Counted from the stretch's first letter, positions 54,715-63,287 are shown. The stretch: 64,000 nucleotides of DNA from Thioalkalivibrio sp. ALJ12 (GCF_000378305.1 NZ_KB899540.1:315924-379923), one strand, 5' to 3'. Translations and numbers: made by a program. Notes: a model not told the origin generated them from the letters alone.

Positions 54715-55226
54715 GGGCGCCCCCCGATCACGGCCGAGGCGGCCCCTGCCAGACGCGCCTGGTGCTGGGCGGTATGGGCATGGCACAGCGCGACGGCCAG
54801 GGCATCGGCGGCATCGCTGCTGGCCGGTTCGGTCAGACGTAACAGTTGCTGCATCATGTGCTGGACCTGCTCCTTGTCCGCGCTGCCCACGCCGACCACC
54901 GCCATCTTGATCGCACGCGGCGCATATTCATGTACCGGGAGCCCGGCCTGGGTCGCCGCGCAGATGGCGGCCCCCCGGGCGTGCCCCAGCTTGATCGCCG
55001 ACTGCGCATTGCGCGCGACGAACACCGTTTCGATCGCCAGTACGTCGGGCTTGAGTTCGCTGATCACCTCAACGACACCGGCGAAGATCTCGCCCAGGCG
55101 CTCGGGAAACCCCTTGGATCTGGGCCGGATCACGCCATGGCCGCGGGAACGGCCCTGGCCTTTGGCATACTCGATCACCGCAAAGCCGGTAATCCGCGAG
55201 CCGGGATCGATACCAAGGATACGCAT
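54711..55226 (-). CDS. ruvC: Holliday junction endonuclease RuvC
   Basis: Resolves Holliday junctions made during recombination. The 171-residue protein has the catalytic aspartate in ILGIDPGSRITGFAV (Asp7) and the other acidic residues in LAIETVFVARN and in SSDAADALAVALCHAH. It precedes ruvA with a four-base overlap and follows yebC by about 50 bases, the standard yebC-ruvC-ruvA order. Confidence 0.97.
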   Translation of the reverse strand: MRILGIDPGSRITGFAVIEYAKGQGRSRGHGVIRPRSKGFPERLGEIFAGVVEVISELKPDVLAIETVFVARNAQSAIKLGHARGAAICAATQAGLPVHEYAPRAIKMAVVGVGSADKEQVQHMMQQLLRLTEPASSDAADALAVALCHAHTAQHQARLAGAASAVIGGRP

Positions 55227-55274
55227 CGTTGTTTGTCCAGAGAGGCGCGGATTACGGCGCGCAGCAGCGCGGCA

Positions 55275-56012
55275 TCACTGCCCCACGCCTTCCGGGAAAT
55301 CGGCGTTGGTAAAGACGTTCTGCACGTCGTCCAGGTCGTCCAGCATCTCCAGGAGCTTCAGCACGGACTCGGCGGTCTCCGCATCCAGTGGCGACAGGGT
55401 CTCCGGGCGCCAGGTGACCTCGGAGCTCTCCGGCTCCAGTCCGCGGTCCAGCAGCGCCTGGCGCACGTCCTGATAGGCATCGGGCTCGGTAATCACCTCG
55501 ATTGCGCCGTCGTCCTCGACCTGCACATCCTCGGCGCCGCCCTCCAGCGCGGCCTCCATGACCGTCTCGTCGTCCAGACCGGGCGCAAAGCGGACCACGC
55601 CCTTGTTCTGGAACAGATAGGCCACCGAGCCATCGGTCCCCAGGTTGCCACCCATCTTGGAGAAGGCGTGGCGGACCTCGGCCACTGTCCGGTTGCGATT
55701 GTCGGTCATGCAGTCGACCAGGATCGCCGCACCGCCCGGGCCATAACCCTCGTAGCGGATCTCCTCCATCGCGGCCCCGTCGGACTCACCGGCGCCGCGC
55801 TTGGCCGCGCGCTCGATGGTATCCCGCGTCATGTTGGCGCCAAGCGCCTTGTCGATCGCCAGGCGCAGGCGCGGATTGGTCTCGGGGTCGGACCCGCCCT
55901 GCCGGGCAGCGACGGTGATCTCGCGGATCAGCTTGGTAAAGAGTTTGCCGCGCTTGGCGTCCTGGGCGTTCTTGCGATGCTGGATGTTCGCCCACTTGCT
56001 GTGGCCTGCCAT
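55275..56012 (-). CDS. yebC: YebC/TACO1 family protein
   Basis: A 245-residue protein beginning [20 protein letters not shown], with [18 protein letters not shown] in the middle and SEVTWRPE near the end, all diagnostic of YebC. Members were named transcriptional regulators, but recent work shows a role in translation of proline-rich stretches, complementing EF-P. It stands just before ruvC, the usual place. RuvC and RuvA follow on the same strand. Confidence 0.95.
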   Translation of the reverse strand: MAGHSKWANIQHRKNAQDAKRGKLFTKLIREITVAARQGGSDPETNPRLRLAIDKALGANMTRDTIERAAKRGAGESDGAAMEEIRYEGYGPGGAAILVDCMTDNRNRTVAEVRHAFSKMGGNLGTDGSVAYLFQNKGVVRFAPGLDDETVMEAALEGGAEDVQVEDDGAIEVITEPDAYQDVRQALLDRGLEPESSEVTWRPETLSPLDAETAESVLKLLEMLDDLDDVQNVFTNADFPEGVGQ

Positions 56013-56173
56013 TCGGTCACGACTCCTTGGGTTGGGTTCGTTGGGCGCGGCCAGGCGACCGCGAGACCCGCACAGTCTAATCGACTGGGGCCGTCGGGTT
56101 CATGCCAGGATGCAAAGGGACGCTGGATGGAGCCGCGCAGGGTTTGCACGGGGAGCAGGAAAGGTCTGCCTTG

Positions 56174-56728
56174 CTAAGGACGCAGCAACGGTCCCTCGAC
56201 GGCCTCGCGGGCCTCGCGCCCGGCCAGCTGCTCGATCAGCGTCAGGGCAAAGTCCATCGCCGCCCCCGGACCACGTCCGGTGATGATGCGCTCGTCGACT
56301 TCCACGAGCCCCCCGGTAGAGGGGATACCCGATTCGTCCAGTGCCCCGGTAAACGAGGTCACGCGGCGACCTTCAAGCACACCCGCCTGCGCCAGCGCCT
56401 TGGGCCCGGCGCAGATCGCGCCCAGCCAGCCGTCGCGCTCGGCCTGTGCCCGCAGCATTGCCTGTACCCGTGGATCGTCGCGCAGGTGATCGGCGCCCGG
56501 TAGCCCACCGGGCAGCACGATCAGGTCGAAGGCATCGTCCTGAACTGCTTCCAGCGTGGCGTCCGGCTGGATCACCGTCCCGCGGGAACAGCGCACGGGG
56601 CCCTGCTCGAGCCCCGCGACCGTGACCTCGAAGCGCGCGCGGCGCAACAAGTCGATGATGGTGACGGCCTCCAGCTCCTCGGCCCCGGCCGCCAGCGGCA
56701 CCAGGACACGCGGTGTTTCCTGCGTCAT
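56174..56728 (-). CDS. DJ-1/PfpI family protein (YajL-like)
   Basis: A 184-residue protein of the DJ-1/ThiJ group. It has AAGAEELEAVTIIDLLRRA at the N-terminus with the conserved Glu, the nucleophile elbow GAICAGPKAL, and GRGPGAAMDFALTLIEQL at the end. These match YajL, an oxidative-stress chaperone with reported deglycase activity (disputed). The ATG at 56728 follows GGAGGTGG; a GTG two codons upstream is possible. It is 12 bases after ctpA on the same strand. Confidence 0.87.
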   Translation of the reverse strand: MTQETPRVLVPLAAGAEELEAVTIIDLLRRARFEVTVAGLEQGPVRCSRGTVIQPDATLEAVQDDAFDLIVLPGGLPGADHLRDDPRVQAMLRAQAERDGWLGAICAGPKALAQAGVLEGRRVTSFTGALDESGIPSTGGLVEVDERIITGRGPGAAMDFALTLIEQLAGREAREAVEGPLLRP

Positions 56729-56740
56729 GGCCACCTCCGA

Positions 56741-58027
56741 TCAGCGCTGGCTGTAGATGTTCAGCCCCTTGAGCAGATTCAGGGCCTCGCTCAGGCCGTA
56801 GTCGCGCTCGGCCAGGCTCTCGCCATTGTCGTCATCATCCTCCGGCACGTCCTCGCCCTGCAGCTCCCGCTGCATGCGCACCTGGGCGTCGCGGCCATTG
56901 CCGTCATCGGCACGCGAGACCGTCAGGTTCTCCAGCCGGATATCGGGCTCTACGCCGTCTTCCTCGATGTTGCGGCCGTCCGGCGTGAAGTAACGCGCGG
57001 TGGTCAGCTTGATACCGGTGTTCTCGGTCAGCGGCAGGATCGTCTGCACCGAACCCTTGCCAAAGGTGTTCTGGCCCATGACCACCGCACGCTTGTGGTC
57101 CTGCAGGGCGCCGGCCACGATCTCGGAAGCCGAGGCCGAACCCCGGTTCACCAGTACCACCATCGGGGCACCGCCGAGCACATCACCCGGCGAGGCCTGG
57201 TAGCGGAACTGCGAGTCCTCCAGCCGGCCCTCGGTGTAGACAATCAGCCCTTCCTCCAGGAACGCATCGGACACACCGACCGCGCCGTTCAGAATGCCGC
57301 CCGGGTTGTTGCGCAGGTCCAGCACCAGGCCGCGCAGATCACCCTCTTCCTTCAGCTCTTCGACGGCTCGCACGACGTCACGCGCGGTGCGCTGCTGGAA
57401 GTTGCTGATACGCAGGTAGCCATACCCGTCTTCGAGGATCTCGGATCGCACGCTCTGGACCTGGATACGGTCACGGGTCAGCGTGATCTCCTTCGGCTGA
57501 TCCTCGCCCTCGCGGACGATCGTCAGGGTAATGTCCGAGCCCTTCTCTCCACGCATCTTGGAGACGGCATCGGACAGCGTCATGCCCTGCACCGATTCAC
57601 CGTCCAGGCGAATAATCAGGTCACCCGCCTGGATGCCGGCCTTGCTCGCCGGGGTGTCGTCGATCGGGGCAATGACCTTGACGAAGCCATCCTCCATGCC
57701 GACCTCGATCCCCAGACCACCGAACTCGCCGGAGGTCCCGACCTGCATGTCCTCGAAGTCCTGCTCGTCGAGATAGGCCGAATGCGGGTCCAGCCCGGAG
57801 AGCATCCCCTGGATGGCGTTATCCAGCAGTTCCTTGTCGTCCACCTCGGTGACGTAGTTGCGCTTGATGCGCATATACACCTCGGTGAACCGCTGCAGGT
57901 CCTCCACCGGCAAGGCATTCTGTGCGCCATTCTCGCGATCGGCATACACCGCCACCGACACGCTGAGCATGACACCGACAACCAAACCCACCACCAGGGC
58001 GTACCCAGTGCGACAAGACTTCTTCAT
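56741..58027 (-). CDS. ctpA: C-terminal processing peptidase (S41 family)
   Basis: A periplasmic serine protease of 428 residues. It has a signal/anchor (about 8-29), a PDZ domain (about 90-175, GLGIEVGMEDGFVKVIAP) and the S41 protease with a Ser-Lys-Gln site: GSASASEI (S299), TFGKGSVQ (K324, Q328). CtpA-type enzymes degrade peptidoglycan hydrolases with the help of lipoprotein adaptors in Pseudomonas. The neighbour upstream is envC, an activator of amidases, which fits control of wall hydrolysis. GAGGA precedes the ATG. Confidence 0.94.
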   Translation of the reverse strand: MKKSCRTGYALVVGLVVGVMLSVSVAVYADRENGAQNALPVEDLQRFTEVYMRIKRNYVTEVDDKELLDNAIQGMLSGLDPHSAYLDEQDFEDMQVGTSGEFGGLGIEVGMEDGFVKVIAPIDDTPASKAGIQAGDLIIRLDGESVQGMTLSDAVSKMRGEKGSDITLTIVREGEDQPKEITLTRDRIQVQSVRSEILEDGYGYLRISNFQQRTARDVVRAVEELKEEGDLRGLVLDLRNNPGGILNGAVGVSDAFLEEGLIVYTEGRLEDSQFRYQASPGDVLGGAPMVVLVNRGSASASEIVAGALQDHKRAVVMGQNTFGKGSVQTILPLTENTGIKLTTARYFTPDGRNIEEDGVEPDIRLENLTVSRADDGNGRDAQVRMQRELQGEDVPEDDDDNGESLAERDYGLSEALNLLKGLNIYSQR

Positions 58028-58144
58028 TACCGATCCTCTAGAAACGGAGGTATTTACCGGACCGATGGTAGCACCGGGAATCTGACCCATGCCTGAACGC
58101 CCGACTGCGTCTGCTGTTTTCGCCCGACAAATCCTTCAAACACG

Positions 58145-58163
58145 GTCACGATTATTTCGTGAC
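58145..58163. repeat. Perfect inverted repeat after envC
   Basis: GTCACGA and TCGTGAC separated by TTATT, five bases downstream of the envC stop and about 120 bases upstream of ctpA. No T-run, so a protein-binding site is as likely as an mRNA end. Confidence 0.7.
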
Positions 58164-58168
58164 GCTCG

Positions 58169-59368
58169 TCATTGAGATAGCCACCAGTCCTCAGGGTTCA
58201 ACGGATCGCCATTTCGCCGAATCTCGAAGTAGAGTCCCGGTGCGATCGCCTCGCGCCCGGCGCCGGCCAGGGCCATCCGCGTGCCGCCCTCGACCTCCTC
58301 GCCCTCGGCGACCAGGATTTCCTCCAGGTTGCTGTACAGCGTCAGGTAACCGCTCCCGTGGTCGAGGATCACCAGAAAACCGTAGCCCTGCATCCAGTCG
58401 GCGTAGACCACACGACCAAAATGGACGGCGTGCACCGACTCGCCGTTGTCAACCTCCAGCACGGTTCCGCGCCAGCGTGACTGCAGACGACTGCCGCGCG
58501 GCTCGTTGAAGCGCCGAACGACCGAGCCGTCCGCCGGCATCGGAAGCTCGCCCTGGAGGTCAGCAAAGGCGACATCGGAACGAACGGGCGCACGCTCGGG
58601 TGGGGGATCGCCCCGCGCGGCACGCTCTTCGCGTTCAGCCGCATCGCGCTCCACCTCGCGAATCAGGTCTTCCAGCGTCTCGGCATTGCGCTCCAGCCGC
58701 GCCAGCTCCAGCGCCTCGTCCTCGATCGCGCGTTCCAGCTCGTCCATCGCCACACGCTGCCGCTCCTCCTCGCGTTCGAGATCCGCCAGCACCTCGCGCA
58801 GCGCCGCCTCCTGCTCGGCCAGCACCGCCTGCTCGCGTTCCAGGTCGTCGCGCGCGGCGCGCAGCACCTCGAGCTGTTCACCCAGGGCCGCCAGCGCCTC
58901 GGCCCGCGCCTCGCGCAGGCGCGCGGCGATCTCCGGGTGCAACCGGCTCAGCTCGCCCTCACCCCCGGTGCCCGGTACGCGTCCCGGGTGCCGGTCGCGC
59001 TGCCACTGGTCGCGCAGCAGGCGCCCCGCCTGCACGCGTTCCTCGCGCAGCCGTTCCTCTTCCTGCTCAACGCGCGCCTCGTGCTCGGCGATCACCTCGG
59101 ATTGTTGCTCGCGCTGGGCCTCCAGTTCGCGCAGTTCGCGCCGCGACTCGCTGCTGCCCCGCGCCGCGCGCTCGAGCTCATCCTCCAGACGTTCGAGCGC
59201 GGCCTGGCGCTCCTCCTGACTACGCTCCAGGTCACGGATCGCCTCCAGCGTCTCCTCCAGTTCGGCCTCCGGTTCAAACGCCGACAGGCTGCCTGCGGGC
59301 GCCAGCAAAAATGCCGCCAGAACAAGCAGTAAGGGGTATCGGGAAGTCAAGATTGCGCAAATTCGCAT
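58169..59368 (-). CDS. envC: EnvC-like murein hydrolase activator
   Basis: Activates cell-separation amidases from the periplasm. The 399-residue protein has a signal peptide (about 1-30), a long coiled coil (about 31-255) and a C-terminal LytM domain (about 280-399). The LytM site is degenerate: YLTLYSN stands where active enzymes have a His (YxxYxH), and LYFEIR where they have HxHFEIR, as in E. coli EnvC, which activates rather than cuts. The upstream gene is divergent. It lies next to ctpA and near the yibN-grxC-secB-gpsA homologues, matching E. coli. Confidence 0.92.
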   Translation of the reverse strand: MRICAILTSRYPLLLVLAAFLLAPAGSLSAFEPEAELEETLEAIRDLERSQEERQAALERLEDELERAARGSSESRRELRELEAQREQQSEVIAEHEARVEQEEERLREERVQAGRLLRDQWQRDRHPGRVPGTGGEGELSRLHPEIAARLREARAEALAALGEQLEVLRAARDDLEREQAVLAEQEAALREVLADLEREEERQRVAMDELERAIEDEALELARLERNAETLEDLIREVERDAAEREERAARGDPPPERAPVRSDVAFADLQGELPMPADGSVVRRFNEPRGSRLQSRWRGTVLEVDNGESVHAVHFGRVVYADWMQGYGFLVILDHGSGYLTLYSNLEEILVAEGEEVEGGTRMALAGAGREAIAPGLYFEIRRNGDPLNPEDWWLSQ

Positions 59369-59446
59369 ATCGGGGTACGTTTAGGTACTTATATTCTCAC
59401 CCGGTTACGGGCTTGCTGTTTCGCAAAAACAATAAAGAGGCATGCC

Positions 59447-59782
59447 GTGAGCAACGAAGCGGTCGAAGAAGAAAAGATGGTCGAAGAAGAACTGATGTCT
59501 CAGGACGAGGACATTGAACGGGCCTCGCGCTCGCTCAAGGCCATGTCCCACCCCCTGCGGCTCAAGATCCTCTGCATTCTCGGCGATCGCGAGATCAGCG
59601 TACAGGAAATCGTCGATCAGGTCGGGACCTCGCAGAGCAACATTTCGCAGCACCTGGGCATCCTGCGCGACAAGGGCATCCTGGCGACCCGCAAGGATGC
59701 GAACCGTGTCTACTACCGAGTGGGGGACTCCCGCACGCTGCGCCTGATCGGTATGATGCAGGACGTTTTCTGCAGCTCCTGA
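59447..59782 (+). CDS. ArsR/SmtB family regulator with a SqrR/BigR-like cysteine pair
   Basis: A 111-residue winged-helix repressor: SHPLRLKILCILGD, then the recognition helix TSQSNISQHLGILRDKG and the wing ATRKDANRVYYRV. Two cysteines lie at 43 (ILCIL) and 109 (VFCSS), 66 residues apart, the spacing I recall for the persulfide sensor SqrR. The metal-binding CxC motif of ArsR and the zinc site of SmtB are absent. The GTG start has AGAGG before it. It precedes a rhodanese and a glutaredoxin gene by about 30 bases, so persulfide-controlled expression of these genes is plausible. Confidence 0.88.
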   Translation: MSNEAVEEEKMVEEELMSQDEDIERASRSLKAMSHPLRLKILCILGDREISVQEIVDQVGTSQSNISQHLGILRDKGILATRKDANRVYYRVGDSRTLRLIGMMQDVFCSS

Positions 59783-59810
59783 CATCTCCCTGACCGACGC
59801 GGCGGCCTGA

Positions 59811-60239
59811 ATGCTCGAAAGACTCCCTGAATTCCTGTCCAATCATCCGATCCTGACCGGTGCCCTGCTGGCGGTTGTCGGGATGATCCTGTTCACCGAG
59901 TTCCGCCGCCTGACCCGCAAGTACCGCACCCTCTCGCCGAGCGAGGCCGTGCGCGTGATCAATCAGGACGACAGCCTGGTGCTGGATGTGCGCGAGGACA
60001 ACGAGATCGCCTCCGGCCGCATTGGTGGGGCCAAGCACATCCCGGTGGGCAGCCTGCAAAAGCGCATGGACGACATCGCCAAGTACAAGGACAAGCCCGT
60101 AGTGGTGTACTGCCGCAGCGGTAACCGCTCCGCGATGGCCGCCTCACAGCTGACCGCTGCGGGGTTCCAGGATGTCGTGAACCTCCAGGGCGGCATCCAG
60201 GCCTGGCAATCCGCGGGCATGCCGATCAAGAAGAAGTAA
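59811..60239 (+). CDS. Membrane-anchored rhodanese domain protein (YibN-like)
   Basis: A 142-residue protein with one N-terminal helix (about 14-29) and a rhodanese domain carrying the active-site CRSGNRS loop (C101) and the DVRE motif. It transfers sulfane sulfur through a persulfide on the cysteine. It matches YibN, which lies before grxC-secB in E. coli and other Gammaproteobacteria. The stop overlaps the glutaredoxin start (TAATG), so the two proteins are made together. Confidence 0.94.
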   Translation: MLERLPEFLSNHPILTGALLAVVGMILFTEFRRLTRKYRTLSPSEAVRVINQDDSLVLDVREDNEIASGRIGGAKHIPVGSLQKRMDDIAKYKDKPVVVYCRSGNRSAMAASQLTAAGFQDVVNLQGGIQAWQSAGMPIKKK

Positions 60240-60517
60240 TGCGCTTCGAGGTCTATGGCACGGTCCGCTGCCCGTTCTGTCTGCTGGCCCGCCGGCTGCT
60301 GATCCACCACGGTTACCCCTTCGACGACCACCCGGTGGATCGCGAACCCGGGGCGCGCGCGGAGATGGAACAGCGGGCCGGCCGCAGCTCGGTGCCGCAG
60401 ATTTTCCTGGGTGACACCCATATCGGCGGATACGACGAGCTGCAGGCGCTGGATCGCTCCGGTGAACTGCAACGCATGGCCGAAGCGGCCGGCATCGCGC
60501 GCACCAGCGACGCCTGA
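60239..60517 (+). CDS. grxC: Glutaredoxin (GrxC type)
   Basis: A 92-residue dithiol glutaredoxin with active site CPFC (C11-C14), the RSSVPQIFLGDTHIGGYDEL block (TVP-like cis-Pro and GG) and a single domain. It reduces glutathione-protein disulfides. It starts on the rhodanese stop and lies upstream of secB. Compared with E. coli GrxC (CPYC), the Tyr is Phe. Confidence 0.95.
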   Translation: MRFEVYGTVRCPFCLLARRLLIHHGYPFDDHPVDREPGARAEMEQRAGRSSVPQIFLGDTHIGGYDELQALDRSGELQRMAEAAGIARTSDA

Positions 60518-60626
60518 GCCCCCAGGACGACGGGAAAACTCACCCGCCTCTTGACTCCTATCCGGCGCCACATTCCTTTACGATTCCCGCACACAAATCC
60601 CATTCTCCACGACTCGGAACAACATC

Positions 60627-61163
60627 ATGGCTGAAGAAACCTCCAACACCAGCGGTAACGGCGCGGGCGCGCAGGGCAACTCCCAGGACAACCCCGGCTT
60701 CTCCATCCAGAAGGTGTTCATCAAGGACATCTCGTTCGAGTCGCCGGACGCCCCCGAGATCTTTCTGAACGAGTGGAAGGGCGACACCAACATTCAGCTG
60801 AACACCAACGCCCGCCCGATTCGCGAAGAAGAAGGCGTGTTCGAGGTCGAGCTGAAACTGACCGTGACCACCGAGTCCAACGGCAAGACCGCCTACCTGG
60901 TCGAGATCAACCAGGCCGGGGTCTTCATCGTCCGCGGCTTCCCCCGCGACCAGCTCAACCAGCTGCTGGGCTCCTACTGCCCGAACCTGCTGTTCCCGTT
61001 CGCCCGCGAAACGGTCGCGGACCTGGTACTCAAGGGCGGCTTCCCGCAGCTGCTGCTGCAGCCGGTCAACTTCGAGGCGCTGTACCAGCAACACCTGGAA
61101 GACCAGAAAAAGGCATCCGGCGACTCGCAGGCGGCCGCGCCGGAGTCGACCTCCCAGGCCTGA
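60627..61163 (+). CDS. secB: Protein-export chaperone SecB
   Basis: Tetrameric chaperone that keeps presecretory proteins unfolded and passes them to SecA. The 178-residue protein has a Gly/Asn-rich start, then the FSIQKVFIKDISFESPDAPE signature, LKLTVTTESNGKTAYLVEI and GGFPQLLLQPVNFEALY. The tail is longer than in E. coli (155 residues). It lies between grxC and gpsA, the classical order. Confidence 0.97.
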   Translation: MAEETSNTSGNGAGAQGNSQDNPGFSIQKVFIKDISFESPDAPEIFLNEWKGDTNIQLNTNARPIREEEGVFEVELKLTVTTESNGKTAYLVEINQAGVFIVRGFPRDQLNQLLGSYCPNLLFPFARETVADLVLKGGFPQLLLQPVNFEALYQQHLEDQKKASGDSQAAAPESTSQA

Positions 61164-61179
61164 TCCGGGGCTCGCACCC

Positions 61180-62178
61180 GTGCGCATCGCACTCCTGGGT
61201 GGCGGTTCCTGGGGCACCGCGCTGGCGATCCACGCCGCGCGTCTGCACCAGGACGTCGTACTCTGGGTCCGCAAGGACGAGGCCGCCGAGCGGCTGAGCC
61301 GCGCGCGCGAGAACGCCCGCTATCTGCCCGGCATCCCCTTCCCGGAAACCCTCTCCATCAGCGCCGCCCCCGGTGTGATCGACGATGTCGACCTGGTGCT
61401 GATCGCAGTCCCGTCCGGGGCCTTTCGCGAGACCCTGCGCTGGATGCAGCCGCGCCTGCGTGAAGGGCAGACGGTCGCCTGGGCCACCAAGGGACTGGAG
61501 ACATCCAGCGGGGCCTGGCTGCACGAGATCGCCGAGGAAGAACTGGGCTCCGGCTTCCCGCCCGCGCTGATCTCCGGACCCTCCTTCGCCGCAGAGGTGG
61601 CCCGCGGCCAGCCCACCGCACTGACGGCGGCCTCGCAGAGCGAACACAGCCTGGACCGCCTGACTGGCGCACTGCATGGCAACGCCCTGCGCATCTATCG
61701 CAATCACGACGTGATTGGTGTGGAGCTGGGCGGAGCCCTGAAGAACGTCCTCGCGGTCGCGACCGGGATCGCCGACGGCGCGGGCTACGGCGGCAATGCC
61801 CGCGCCGCGCTGATGACGCGCGGTCTGGCCGAGATGCAGCGCCTGGGCGAGGCGGTCGGGGCCCAGCCGGGCACGCTGACCGGGCTTTCCGGTCTCGGCG
61901 ATCTGATCCTCACCTGCACCGATGACCAGTCGCGCAACCGGCGCCTGGGGCGCCTGCTGGGTCAGGGCTATGACCTGGAGACGGCCCGCGCCCGTATCGG
62001 CCAGTCGGTCGAGGGGGTCGAGACCGCGCGCCAGATCAGCACGCGCGCCGAGGCCCTGTCGGTGGACATGCCCATCTCCGCGGAGGTCCACGCCGTGCTT
62101 TACCAGGGGCGACCGGTACGCGAGGCCGCCCGCCGCCTGCTGGAACGCGATCCGACCCACGAGAACCCGACCGGGTAA
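61180..62178 (+). CDS. gpsA: Glycerol-3-phosphate dehydrogenase [NAD(P)+]
   Basis: Makes sn-glycerol-3-phosphate from dihydroxyacetone phosphate for phospholipids. The 332-residue enzyme has the NAD-binding ALLGGGSWGTALAIH, the ATKGLE block, VELGGALKNVLAVATGIADG with the catalytic Lys, and LSGLGDLILTCTDDQSRNRR. A GTG start follows 16 bases after secB. In E. coli cysE comes next; here a TM2-domain gene does. Confidence 0.96.
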   Translation: MRIALLGGGSWGTALAIHAARLHQDVVLWVRKDEAAERLSRARENARYLPGIPFPETLSISAAPGVIDDVDLVLIAVPSGAFRETLRWMQPRLREGQTVAWATKGLETSSGAWLHEIAEEELGSGFPPALISGPSFAAEVARGQPTALTAASQSEHSLDRLTGALHGNALRIYRNHDVIGVELGGALKNVLAVATGIADGAGYGGNARAALMTRGLAEMQRLGEAVGAQPGTLTGLSGLGDLILTCTDDQSRNRRLGRLLGQGYDLETARARIGQSVEGVETARQISTRAEALSVDMPISAEVHAVLYQGRPVREAARRLLERDPTHENPTG

Positions 62179-62261
62179 CCCCGAGCCGAACCCGAACAAT
62201 CGCGCATGCCGGCACAGTTCGTTACCGTGCACGGACGATTGTCCACAGCTGGGAGGCACCC

Positions 62262-62840
62262 ATGCGCAAGGCGTGGAAGGAACTGGATCTCGAGGGCGGC
62301 GGCCTGCAGGCGATCAACGCGAAACTCGCGGCCGAGATGCGCGCGCGCCCGCCCGCCTACGTCGCCTGGGTCCTGTTTCCGCTGGGACTGCACCGTTTCT
62401 ATCTGCGCGAACCTTTGGGGGGCGCGGGCTACATTGGCCTGAGTGCGGCAATCCTGATCGTGGCCTGGCTAGTGGCTGGCTGGTGGTGGCTGATCCCGAC
62501 GGGTGCCATGGTGGCCTGGGCGGCGTTTGATCTGATCTGGATCGACCGCCGCGTGACCGACTACAACAAGGAACTGCGCAAGCAGGTGTTCCTGCGCAAG
62601 GGCCACAAGCCGCCGCAGGATTATCGCGGCCGCTACACCAGCGACGAGGACGCCCAGCGCGAACTGACTGAATACCAGTCGATCAAGGAAGGCGAGCGCG
62701 CCGGGCACCCGGGCCCCGCCGGGGCGAATGAGCGCGATCGCGACGTGGGCGGCAAGCGCCGCATGCCAAGCTTCAACGAGCAGGAAGCCATGCTGCGCCA
62801 GATGCGCTCACGCAAGAAGGGCGAGGCCGAGGACGACTGA
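62262..62840 (+). CDS. TM2 domain-containing protein
   Basis: A 192-residue protein with two or three hydrophobic segments in the first half (about 33-48, 55-72 and 77-95) around the TM2 signature FPLGLHRFYL with a Gly-Gly turn. It has a hydrophilic, charged C-terminal half (about 105-192) rich in Lys, Arg, Glu and Asp. The function of TM2 proteins in bacteria is unknown. GGGAGG precedes the ATG. It follows gpsA by 83 bases. Confidence 0.8.
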   Translation: MRKAWKELDLEGGGLQAINAKLAAEMRARPPAYVAWVLFPLGLHRFYLREPLGGAGYIGLSAAILIVAWLVAGWWWLIPTGAMVAWAAFDLIWIDRRVTDYNKELRKQVFLRKGHKPPQDYRGRYTSDEDAQRELTEYQSIKEGERAGHPGPAGANERDRDVGGKRRMPSFNEQEAMLRQMRSRKKGEAEDD

Positions 62841-62859
62841 GCCCCAGCCTCCGGCTTCA

Positions 62860-62879
62860 TGCCCGCAATCAGGCGGGCA
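62860..62879. terminator. Hairpin between convergent genes
   Basis: TGCCCGC / GCGGGCA with a six-base loop lies between the TM2 gene and the small unknown gene that converges on it. No clear T-run. Confidence 0.45.
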
Positions 62880-62887
62880 AACGGACT

Positions 62888-63175
62888 TTAGTTATCGCCC
62901 GGGCGCCAGACGCCACTGGCCTCCTGCGGCGGCGGGGCGGCCTGCTTGCGGCTCTCCATATCCACGAACACCGACTCGGTGAACTGCGAGAGCTGCTTCA
63001 GATACTCCTTGCGCTCGTTCACCGACTCCGGCATCTGCGCCACCAGAAAACCAGTGATCGCGCTCAGATACTGCACGGCCACGATGGGCTGCTGGGCCTT
63101 GGGATCGGTCTCGACCAGAACGTCCTGGATCTTCTGGATCAGGTCGCCGGACAGCTGCAGGGTATCGTCGCTCAT
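62888..63175 (-). CDS. Small uncharacterised helical protein
   Basis: A 95-residue protein starting MSDDTLQLSGDLIQKIQDVL, then VAVQYLSAITGFLVAQM and a helix (NERKEYLKQLSQFTESVFVDM), ending in a Pro/Glu-rich tail. It looks like an all-helical soluble protein with an amphipathic middle. No family recognised. GAGAGAG lies before the ATG. It stands about 110 bases downstream of the BCCT gene on the same strand, so it may be co-transcribed. Confidence 0.68.
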   Translation of the reverse strand: MSDDTLQLSGDLIQKIQDVLVETDPKAQQPIVAVQYLSAITGFLVAQMPESVNERKEYLKQLSQFTESVFVDMESRKQAAPPPQEASGVWRPGDN

Positions 63176-63287
63176 GGTGCTCTCTCGGTTATCGAATGTG
63201 TGAACAGGCTAAGGCAAGGTCGCCGCGTCCAAAAGTGAACGCAAAGCCGGCGGGACTTTCCACCACGATCGGCGAATCGCCCGACCC

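Noticed and set aside
59370-59440. An ATTC-N8-GAAT operator for the SqrR-like regulator.
   Set aside because: ATTC half-sites are present but no GAAT at the right distance could be found, so no operator is claimed.
59442-59450. A two-codon frame ATG-CCG-TGA overlapping the GTG start of the ArsR gene, as if a minimal upstream peptide.
   Set aside because: The AGAGG site is only one base from that ATG and is correctly spaced for the GTG, so the short frame is unlikely to be translated.
60551-60584. TTGACT and TACGAT as a promoter for secB.
   Set aside because: The spacer is 22 bases, too long for sigma-70; no better pair was found.
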